Positions 1 through 5,385 of a DNA stretch of 9,396 nt are shown here, piece after piece. A model generated the notes under the pieces. It saw nothing but the letters and a program-made list of their open reading frames with translations, made no database searches and was not told the DNA's origin. How positions within the stretch are numbered: position 1 is the stretch's first letter; each line of letters begins with the position of its first letter. The stretch is from Alphaproteobacteria bacterium. Its GTDB lineage: Bacteria; Pseudomonadota; Alphaproteobacteria; Rhodospirillales; Rhodospirillaceae. The stretch covers positions 1-9,396 of the forward strand of contig JADGDA010000086.1 of assembly GCA_015228695.1 (NCBI GenBank). Reading direction: 5' to 3'. The position numbers and the translations under genes were made by a program.

Positions 1-7
1 AGGGTCA

Positions 8-355
8 GTGATACGATTGTCTGTTGACGATATTTTGCGACGTCTGGGCGTTGGCGCTTTGGGCAGCGACACGGTCCCCCTGTCCGGCGACGGCTCGCAG
101 AGGCGTTTTTACAGGGTGCCGGCAACGTCCGGGCAGCCCTCCTTCGTTGTCGTTCTGCCCCCTGACGCGGTCGGGCAGGGCCTGGCGGAGGCCAAGGCGG
201 CGGCGGAAGCGTTCCTCACCAGCACCACCACCTTCGTCATGCCGGTGGTGACGGTCGATGGGATGGGGGTCGGCGACGGTCGCCCCGGTCCGGTGACGCG
301 GACCTTGCGGCGGATGTACCTGGAGCATCTGGCGGCGGGAGGCGCGTCATGGTGA
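8..355 (+). CDS. Truncated aminoglycoside-phosphotransferase (APH)-like protein, probable remnant
   Basis: The 115-aa product begins like bacterial APH-fold sugar/choline kinases that often sit beside tsaE: residues 26-37 contain SGDGSQRRFYRV, the usual N-lobe strand motif, followed by a VVLPP strand (48-52) and an AEAKAAAE helix (60-67). Full-length family members are about 320-350 aa. The HGD catalytic loop and the metal-binding Asp are absent here, so no kinase activity is expected. The last 20 residues (TLRRMYLEHLAAGG...) could be the family's own C-terminal helix joined by an internal deletion, but that is inference. The GTG start at 8-10 reads GTGA, so it could overlap the stop of a gene upstream of the window. 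The frame is also open to the window edge, so the true start may lie further left. The stop overlaps the HAD gene start by 7 bp, implying co-translation. It could instead be an unrelated small protein. Confidence 0.55.
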   Translation: MIRLSVDDILRRLGVGALGSDTVPLSGDGSQRRFYRVPATSGQPSFVVVLPPDAVGQGLAEAKAAAEAFLTSTTTFVMPVVTVDGMGVGDGRPGPVTRTLRRMYLEHLAAGGASW

Positions 356-1152
356 ATGTTCCTCTCGTCCGTCCGCGCGCGGTGCTGTTCGATTGGGACA
401 ACACCCTGGTGGACACCTGGCCCTGCATCCACGCGGCGCTCAACGCGACCTTCCGGGCCATGGGCCACCCGGAGCAGACCTTCGACGAGTTCCGCGCGAG
501 CCTCGGGCCGTCGATGCGCGATTCCTTCCCCCAGACGTTCGGCGACCGTTGGATGGAGGCGCGGGACGTGTTCTACGCCAGCTTCGCCGCCGTTCACCTG
601 CAAATGCTGCGGGTGATGCCGGGGGCCGAGTCCTTGCTGGTCCGGCTCCGGGAATGGAATCTGTACGCCGCCATCGTCAGCAACAAGATCGGCGACCACC
701 TGCGGCAGGAAGTCGAGCATCTGGGTTGGGGCGGCCACTTTGGACGGATCGTCGGCGCCCTCGACGCCGAACGGGACAAACCGGCGGCCGATCCGGCGGT
801 GATGGCCCTGGCGGGATCGGGGATCGAGCCGGGGGAGCATGTGTGGTTCGTCGGCGACGGCTTCACCGACATGGAATGCGCCCACGCCTCGGGATGCCTG
901 CCGGTGCTGGTCAGGGCTTCCGCGCCGGAAGAGGGCGAGTTCGGGACTCACCCGCCCCGCCGCCATGTCGCCGACTGTCAGGGGGTGGCCGACCTTCTCC
1001 ATCAGGCCCTGACGCTTCCCCCCGCTTCGGAGGATAAGGGGGAACGGCGGGTCATGCCGGCGGTTGTTTCCAACGACCGCTGGAGCCCGCAACGCGGGCC
1101 GGCGCTCCTGCGCCGAAAGCCAAGCGCCCGGACGGGCGCGCCCGGCGATTGA
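349..1152 (+). CDS. HAD-superfamily hydrolase (phosphoglycolate-phosphatase-like)
   Basis: This 267-aa protein has all four HAD motifs. Motif I is FDWDNTLVD (D15 nucleophile, D17 acid/base), motif II is the Ser in VSNK (S111), motif III is K144 in RDKPAADP, and motif IV is VGDGFTDME (D170, D174). Residues about 20-90 form a helical C1-type cap. It is therefore a Mg2+-dependent cytosolic phosphomonoesterase. The substrate cannot be read from sequence, and phosphoglycolate or a sugar phosphate are guesses. The ATG at 349 follows GGGAGG at a 6-nt spacing. The start overlaps the stop of the truncated APH-like gene, so the two were probably co-translated. The HAD fold ends near residue 222. The remaining 45 residues are low-complexity and basic/Pro-rich, and residues about 246-264 are encoded by a cluster of palindromes. 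This suggests the original stop was lost when a repeat inserted at the 3' end. Confidence 0.88.
   Translation: MVNVPLVRPRAVLFDWDNTLVDTWPCIHAALNATFRAMGHPEQTFDEFRASLGPSMRDSFPQTFGDRWMEARDVFYASFAAVHLQMLRVMPGAESLLVRLREWNLYAAIVSNKIGDHLRQEVEHLGWGGHFGRIVGALDAERDKPAADPAVMALAGSGIEPGEHVWFVGDGFTDMECAHASGCLPVLVRASAPEEGEFGTHPPRRHVADCQGVADLLHQALTLPPASEDKGERRVMPAVVSNDRWSPQRGPALLRRKPSARTGAPGD
1085..1139. repeat. Cluster of three small GC-rich palindromes inside the HAD 3' end
   Basis: Three adjacent hairpins are directly visible: GCCCGC-AAC-GCGGGC at 1085-1099, CGGCGC-TCCT-GCGCCG at 1100-1115, and GCGCCC-GGAC-GGGCGC at 1124-1139. Together they look like a REP/RPE-type intergenic palindromic element. Here they are translated as the HAD C-terminal tail. 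Whether this is a multicopy genomic repeat cannot be judged from one copy. Confidence 0.55.
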
Positions 1153-1160
1153 GGGAACCT

Positions 1161-1187
1161 CCAACGGTCATTCTCAATGACCGTTGG
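1161..1187. terminator. Perfect 10-bp-stem hairpin between convergent genes, possible bidirectional terminator
   Basis: CCAACGGTCA (1161-1170), a 7-nt loop, and its exact complement TGACCGTTGG (1178-1187) fill nearly all of the 37-bp gap between the HAD stop (1150-1152) and the stop of the opposing gene (1190-1192). Position and symmetry suit a bidirectional terminator. There is no T-run on either side, so it is not a canonical intrinsic terminator and could also be a dispersed palindromic repeat or an mRNA-stabilising structure. Confidence 0.5.
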
Positions 1188-1189
1188 TA

Positions 1190-1687
1190 TCAGAATGTCG
1201 GCAGGCTGATGCTGGCCCGGGTCAGCTTCTTGATGTTTTGCAGATTCGCGTCCGTTTCCTTCAGCAGGGCGACCATGTCGTCGTCCCACCCCTCCTCCTT
1301 CGCCCGGATGTAGGCCTGGGAGATGCGCACCTCCGCCTGGGAGAACCGGGACAGGGACAGGCCGACCTTGGGATTGCGGAATTCGTCGAGGAGCGCCTTG
1401 GTCTCGGACGCCAGCTCATGAATCCACCGCTTGGTCTCCAGCATGCGGGCCTTCCTGCGCATGGCGTCCAGTTCGGCCATCTGCGCGGTGGTAAGCGACT
1501 CGATCCGCCTGCGGACCTCCCCGGCCAGGAACGAAATCAGGCGGATATCATCCTTCGACGGAAGCCTGCCCTCCCGCATGGTCTGCTTGATCTTTTCGGC
1601 CTCGCGGGCGATTTCGCCCAAAAGACCCGCCTCCGTGGTAATCGCGGAGACGTCAAGACCCTCGGGGGGATCGACGCACTCTGACAT
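1190..1687 (-). CDS. Hypothetical all-helical protein, 165 aa
   Basis: I do not recognise a family. The 165-aa product is soluble, highly charged and almost entirely predicted helix. Residues about 20-40 (GLLGEIAREAEKIKQTMREG) and 45-105 are amphipathic and heptad-like, so a coiled coil or helical bundle is plausible. There is no signal peptide, TM segment or recognisable catalytic motif. The ATG at 1687-1685 is preceded by GAGG about 12 nt upstream, which is acceptable. Codon use is typical GC-rich with strong third-position bias, so it is very likely a real gene. It is convergent with the HAD gene. It lies downstream of the vWA/kinase/restriction operon on the same strand but is separated from it by 369 bp that contain its own promoter candidate. 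It is therefore probably a separate transcription unit. Confidence 0.75.
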   Translation of the reverse strand: MSECVDPPEGLDVSAITTEAGLLGEIAREAEKIKQTMREGRLPSKDDIRLISFLAGEVRRRIESLTTAQMAELDAMRRKARMLETKRWIHELASETKALLDEFRNPKVGLSLSRFSQAEVRISQAYIRAKEEGWDDDMVALLKETDANLQNIKKLTRASISLPTF

Positions 1688-1755
1688 CTATCGGAACGAC
1701 CTCGTTTCGCACGGGCTTCGACATCGACGGACACCCCGCCCCGCCCTGTCGGCGC

Positions 1756-1783
1756 AGTTTAGTCTCTCGGCGGGCGAGGTCAA
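1756..1783 (-). promoter_or_regulatory. Candidate sigma-70-type promoter for the 1190-1687 gene
   Basis: On the minus strand, TTGACC (1783-1778) is followed after 16 nt by TAAACT (1761-1756). These match the -35 consensus at 5/6 and the -10 consensus at 4/6. Transcription would start near 1749, giving a leader of about 60 nt before the ATG at 1687. The CtrA-like boxes lie roughly 40-220 bp upstream of it. Confidence 0.35.
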
Positions 1784-1819
1784 TGGGGTCGGAAACAGAT
1801 CGTGGGTTCCGAACCCAGG

Positions 1820-1834
1820 TTAACGAAAAGTTAA
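1820..1834 (+). promoter_or_regulatory. CtrA-like box TTAA-N7-TTAA (perfect)
   Basis: TTAA at 1820-1823 and TTAA at 1831-1834 are separated by exactly 7 nt. This is the full consensus of the alphaproteobacterial response regulator CtrA, which in Rhodospirillales mainly controls motility and related genes. It lies in the left inverted terminus of the 212-bp element, about 40 bp upstream of the promoter candidate for the 1190-1687 gene. The match is visible, but binding is inferred. It could instead be just part of the repeat. Confidence 0.35.
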
Positions 1835-1868
1835 TTTGCGTCGCCTTTCTCCTCCCCCCAAAGCCGTC

Positions 1869-1956
1869 GTGGCCGGGCTCGACCCGGCCACCCACGCCTC
1901 GCCGTCTGGTCCGTGCCAGAAGGAGACCCGTGGATGCGCGGGTCAAGCCCGCGCAT
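1869..1956. repeat. Inverted pair of GC-rich REP-like hairpins (BIME-like)
   Basis: GTGGCCGGG-CTCGA-CCCGGCCAC (1869-1891) and ATGCGCGGG-TCAAG-CCCGCGCAT (1934-1956) are 9-bp stems with 5-nt loops. The second reads GGGTCAAGCCC and the first, on the other strand, GGGTCGAGCCC, so they are an inverted pair. The segment between carries CACGCCTC versus GAGACCCGTGG as partial complement and a TCTGG-N6-CCAGA hairpin (1905-1920). Palindromes around GGGTCAAGCCC are abundant between genes in many alphaproteobacteria. Confidence 0.65.
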
Positions 1957-1998
1957 TGCGACCATTGGCTGTGATGCGGGATGTCGAAGCTACACAAA

Positions 1999-2013
1999 CT
2001 AACCTTTGGTTAA
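1999..2013 (-). promoter_or_regulatory. Second CtrA-like box (TTAA-N7-TTAG on the minus strand)
   Basis: The plus strand reads CTAA (1999-2002), 7 nt, TTAA (2010-2013). This is a one-mismatch CtrA-type site in the right inverted terminus of the 212-bp element, opposite in orientation to the perfect copy at 1820-1834. Spacing between the half sites is identical. Function is inferred only. Confidence 0.25.
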
Positions 2014-2044
2014 CCTGGATTCCTTGTCCTGGAAACGGATCCTG

Positions 2045-2079
2045 GGGGTGAGGCTATTACGGTGGCGCGCCCTCACCCC
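2045..2079 (-). terminator. Candidate operon-end hairpin spanning the stop of the 2057-2554 gene
   Basis: GGGGTGAGG (2045-2053) is an exact complement of CCTCACCCC (2071-2079), a 9-bp stem with a 17-nt loop that contains the TAA stop (2059-2057). It would form at the very end of the minus-strand operon transcript. There is no U-tract after it, so termination efficiency is doubtful, and 3'-end stabilisation is an alternative role. Confidence 0.3.
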
Positions 2080-2554
2080 GCCCATCACCATCTGTACGGT
2101 CGTGGGTGGCCGGCGTGGGTGGGATGATGGTCTTAAGAAACGCCAGTGCCCGTTCGAGCACAGCGCCAACGATCTGTGTCTCTCCTGAGTCCATCTCCAC
2201 GACCACCTGCGGGGAACCACCCCAGAGGCCGGCTCCCCATTCCCCCTCGCCCCATCCAAGACTGCGAAGCTTAATCCGATCCGCCTCTTTCAGCACCGGG
2301 TTTCCGCGATCCAGGCGGACATGTTTTTGCGCTTTCGCCATGTCACGGACAAGTTTGAAATCCTCATTCTTGTCAGCCAAATTCTGCCTGAAGCGGCTGT
2401 CATCCTTCTCTTGTGGTGAGACATTTTGGGAGATATGCGCAGCAAGAGCATCGACGGCCGCTATGGCGTTGAACGCGCGACGGAGATCATCGCCTTTGCG
2501 GAATTCGTCCATGTTCGGAAGGACAACCGATTCTAAAAACTCCTGCGGCGACAT
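2057..2554 (-). CDS. Conserved-looking hypothetical protein, last gene of the restriction operon
   Basis: The 165-aa product matches a type of unnamed protein I have a general impression of from other proteobacteria, but I know no assigned function. It opens with SPQEFLESVVLPNMDEF, then a helical AFNAIAAVDALAAHI stretch (27-41). A basic RDMAKAQKHVRLDRG segment (70-84) follows, then a Gly/Trp-rich loop (residues 100-114, WGEGEWGAGLWGG), a short strand pair PQVVVEMDSGE, and a final helix (133-142). The last 20 residues are disordered and Gly/Asp-rich. There is no signal peptide or TM segment. The ATG at 2554 is 9 bp after the restriction enzyme's TAG, with TAGGA about 8 nt upstream, so it is probably translationally coupled to that enzyme. 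That makes it a candidate fourth component of the module. GC content appears somewhat lower than in its neighbours, consistent with acquisition. Confidence 0.78.
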   Translation of the reverse strand: MSPQEFLESVVLPNMDEFRKGDDLRRAFNAIAAVDALAAHISQNVSPQEKDDSRFRQNLADKNEDFKLVRDMAKAQKHVRLDRGNPVLKEADRIKLRSLGWGEGEWGAGLWGGSPQVVVEMDSGETQIVGAVLERALAFLKTIIPPTPATHDRTDGDGRGEGAPP

Positions 2555-2563
2555 CCTGTAGTC

Positions 2564-5362
2564 CTATCTTTCCTTCGGGGATTTCATCCGGGGGCGTCGG
2601 GTTTTTCCCTTTGCCGCCGCCGTGATCGGGGCCACCATCTTTTCGTACAGGCCGAGAAGATGTTCGACGCGCTCCCGGTCCGAGGCGAAGGCATGCTTCC
2701 GATAGAGCCGGTCAACGGCGCGGTCGAGCGCCCGGTGGGCTTTCCGCAGGTTGGCCGGCATCAGGTCGGGATCGTAAAGGACGGCCAGAGTCGCGTCGGG
2801 ATAGGCGCGGCGGGCGTCCAGCACGGCCTGGGCCAGAGGTTCCAGCTTGCCCAGCTTGACCTCGTCGGGTGGCATCGGGAAGGTGTTGTAGACAAGGCCG
2901 ATGGAGTAGCGGTAGCGGCTTTCCAACCGCCCGCCGATATGGCGCAGCCAGCTCATGTGCATGGCCGATGTCAGCAGGGCGAAGAGAGGTATGCTCGCCG
3001 TGTTTGACACGAAGACAAGATCGCTCGGGACCGTCGGCGGCTCCATCCAGCCGATCGGCACATACTCCCGCCGCTCGGAACTTACCTTGGGCACCACGAG
3101 AAAGGGCGCGGTGGGGATGACGTTGACATGGTATTGGGTCGAGGCTGCGGCAAGCGCCCGTGTCGGTTTGCTTTTGCTGGCAAGCCGCAGTGCCCGGACC
3201 TTGGCGATGCGGTCTTTCACCAGAGGCAGTTTGGCGAGAACGTCCGGGGCGACGTCGTGGAGGGCGAGAATCCACCTATCTCCGCCGTTCAGAAACTCCC
3301 GGCTTCCGACATAGGGGCGGAAGAAGGACGCCGCGGCCGGTTCTTTCGCCAGAAAGTTCTCCCGCTCGTCGTCGGTGAAGATGAAGCGGCCCCCGTCGAT
3401 GGGTTTCGATCCGATGATGAGCTGCGGCAGTCCGTTCAGGGGCCTTGCCGTCTTGCGCACGACGATGTGCGGGTCGGCGAGGCTTCCGGCGTCGAACAGA
3501 TAGGGCGACAGGGCCGCATGGCGGCTTTCGTGGGGTTCGCCGTTGACGTCGTCGTAAGAGAAAAGCCGCTTTTCCGGCGGCGCGTCGTCCCGCCGGGTCA
3601 GGCCGATGACGGCCACATGCACATGGGCCATGCCGCGCGCGTCCGAGCCCCAGGCGAAGGTGCGATGGGCGAAGGCGATGTCCAGCTTCAGGCGGTCGAA
3701 CAGGATCGGCCACAACTGGGCCACTTGTTCTCCCTGAGTGATGGAATTGGTTGCGACGAAGCCGATGCGCGCCCCGCCTTGCCGGACGTACTCTCCGGCC
3801 TTGATGAACCAAGCCGTCACGTAATCCAGGGTGCCGCCGCTTTTGCTCAGGGCGGCGATGCGGTGCACCTGGGCGCGCTGGCCTTCGCTTTGGTACTTGG
3901 CGCCGACGAAGGGCGGATTGCCGAGGATATAGGAGCATTCCTCCGGTGGCAGCAACGACGTCCAATCGGTTTCCAGCGCGTCGCCATGCCGGATATGAGG
4001 CGATTTCTTCAGCGGAATCCGGACGTAGGTCTGGCCGAATTCCAGGCTGAGCCGGTTGTTCATGATGTGGTCCATCATCCACAGCGCCGTTTCGGCGATG
4101 CGGGCAGGAAACTCGCTCAGTTCGATGCCGTAGAACTGGTCGACGTCGATCACCGACAGGGATTCGGCCAGGGCGTCCAACTGGTTGCCCGTATACACCT
4201 CCTTCATCACCTCGATTTCCAGGGAACGCAGTTCCCGATAGGCGATGATGAGAAAGTTGCCGCAGCCACAGGCCGGGTCGAAGAAACGCAATCGTCCCAG
4301 CCGTTCCTGAAACTTCAGCAGATCGGGGCGGCGGCGGCTGTCCCTGCGGGCCTTCAGGTGGCGGAACTCGGCTCGCAGATCGTCGAGAAACAGGGGCTCG
4401 ATCACCTTCAGGATGTTCTTCTCGGTGGTGTAATGCGCGCCTTGTGCCCGACGCTCCCTCCCGTCCATCACCGACTGGAAAAGGGAACCGAAAATGGCGG
4501 GTGAAATGCCCGACCAGTCGAACTGGCAGGCTTCGATCAGCCGCTTGCGCATCCCGGCGTCGAAGGATGGGATCAGCAGCGGATCATGGAACAGGTCGCC
4601 GTTGACATAAGGAAAACGCGCCAAGTCGGAATCGAGCGTCTTGGCGCGCCTGTCGGCCGGCGTGTTCAGTGTCTGGAACAACTGCGCCAACCAGCCCCCC
4701 AGGTCGGAGCCGTCCTCCCGCGTGCGGTTCTCCAAAAGGTCGAGGAAGATGTCGCGGGGGTCGAAGATGCCGGTGTCGTCGGCGAACAGGCAGAACACGG
4801 TCCGGACCAGGAATTGCTCCAGATCGTGGCCGATATAGCCCGCTTCCTTGAGCGCGTCGTGCAGCTTGCCGACAAGCTCCGACGCCTGGATGTTGACCGG
4901 GTCCTGGTCCTTGAAGGATCGTTTCTGTACACCGAGGATGAAACCGAACCTCTCGACGTGTTTCGGAAGGTCGGCGAGAGGAAAAGCGATTTCCTGGCCC
5001 TCTTCCAGGTCGATCAGCTCGAAGTTCTGGAAATCGCTCAGCAGGACATGGCGGGGAAGGTCCGCATCCTTCAGCCCCGGGAAATAGTCCAGGGCCTGGG
5101 TCCTGGCTTTCCCAAGGTCACGGCCGACGCTTTTCTGCTCGACCAGCAGGACTCCCTTCCAGAAAAGGTCGATGAACCCGCGTCTGTCGCCCAGGTTTCT
5201 GACCGGTTCCTCGAAGGTTGCGACGCGGCGCACCGGGACGCCGAACACATCGAAGAAGTCCCGGTAGAACAGTTGCGTCTGGCCCTTCTCGTACCCTTCC
5301 CCCGCCCACTCCCCGGCGAAGGCGGCGGCTCGGGCGCGGATTTCATTCCATGACAGACGCAT
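2564..5362 (-). CDS. MmeI-like type IIL restriction-modification enzyme (nuclease and N6-adenine methyltransferase fusion)
   Basis: The 932-aa product matches the MmeI family in length (MmeI is about 919 aa) and domain order. Residues about 1-160 form an N-terminal PD-(D/E)XK nuclease with FIDLF...VEQKS. D65, E75 and K77 reproduce the D-X9-E-X-K spacing of MmeI. A helical connector spans about 160-300. The gamma-class methyltransferase (about 305-610) has SAM-binding motif I FDPACGCGNF (361-370) and catalytic NPPF (482-485). A target-recognition region spans about 620-825 and a helical C-terminus about 830-915. One polypeptide would thus methylate one strand of an asymmetric site and cleave a fixed distance away. 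No separate specificity subunit is needed. The ATG at 5362 (MRLSWNE) was chosen because the open frame upstream only shadows the kinase gene. It lies 23 bp after the kinase stop, with a weak AAGAG. Both active sites look intact. A methyltransferase acting within a larger defence system is the main alternative. Confidence 0.9.
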   Translation of the reverse strand: MRLSWNEIRARAAAFAGEWAGEGYEKGQTQLFYRDFFDVFGVPVRRVATFEEPVRNLGDRRGFIDLFWKGVLLVEQKSVGRDLGKARTQALDYFPGLKDADLPRHVLLSDFQNFELIDLEEGQEIAFPLADLPKHVERFGFILGVQKRSFKDQDPVNIQASELVGKLHDALKEAGYIGHDLEQFLVRTVFCLFADDTGIFDPRDIFLDLLENRTREDGSDLGGWLAQLFQTLNTPADRRAKTLDSDLARFPYVNGDLFHDPLLIPSFDAGMRKRLIEACQFDWSGISPAIFGSLFQSVMDGRERRAQGAHYTTEKNILKVIEPLFLDDLRAEFRHLKARRDSRRRPDLLKFQERLGRLRFFDPACGCGNFLIIAYRELRSLEIEVMKEVYTGNQLDALAESLSVIDVDQFYGIELSEFPARIAETALWMMDHIMNNRLSLEFGQTYVRIPLKKSPHIRHGDALETDWTSLLPPEECSYILGNPPFVGAKYQSEGQRAQVHRIAALSKSGGTLDYVTAWFIKAGEYVRQGGARIGFVATNSITQGEQVAQLWPILFDRLKLDIAFAHRTFAWGSDARGMAHVHVAVIGLTRRDDAPPEKRLFSYDDVNGEPHESRHAALSPYLFDAGSLADPHIVVRKTARPLNGLPQLIIGSKPIDGGRFIFTDDERENFLAKEPAAASFFRPYVGSREFLNGGDRWILALHDVAPDVLAKLPLVKDRIAKVRALRLASKSKPTRALAAASTQYHVNVIPTAPFLVVPKVSSERREYVPIGWMEPPTVPSDLVFVSNTASIPLFALLTSAMHMSWLRHIGGRLESRYRYSIGLVYNTFPMPPDEVKLGKLEPLAQAVLDARRAYPDATLAVLYDPDLMPANLRKAHRALDRAVDRLYRKHAFASDRERVEHLLGLYEKMVAPITAAAKGKTRRPRMKSPKER

Positions 5363-5385
5363 GCGGACTCTTTCGAAAAATGCGC

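Larger units (their letters stand above)
1811..2022. mobile_element. 212-bp palindromic MITE-like element with 33-bp inverted termini
   Basis: Positions 1811-1843 and the reverse complement of 1990-2022 match at 27 of 33 positions. Both begin GAAYCCAGGTTAAC and continue with an AAA/GTTA/TTTG pattern. Between them lie two 9-bp-stem GC hairpins in inverted orientation and a central small hairpin, so the whole 212 bp is roughly dyad-symmetric about position 1915. It contains no ORF with coding character. No target-site duplication is obvious at the ends. It resembles a MITE or a large composite palindromic repeat. Mobility is inference, and multicopy status would need a genome search. Confidence 0.5.

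Noticed and set aside
109..1164. Minus-strand open frame of 351 aa opposite the HAD gene.
   Set aside because: It mirrors the HAD coding strand, has no domain, and has His/Arg/Pro-rich shadow composition.
1869..1956. Hairpin series considered as a CRISPR fragment.
   Set aside because: There are only two related units, in inverted rather than direct orientation, without regular spacers or cas genes.
1783..1974. Small plus-strand frame of 63 aa across the palindromic element.
   Set aside because: It runs through inverted repeats and hairpins, is Pro/Arg-rich and has no ribosome-binding site.
3128..4504. Long plus-strand open frame (458 aa) inside the restriction gene.
   Set aside because: It is fully antisense to the clearly recognised methyltransferase and has no family motif. 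Such frames are common opposite GC-rich genes.
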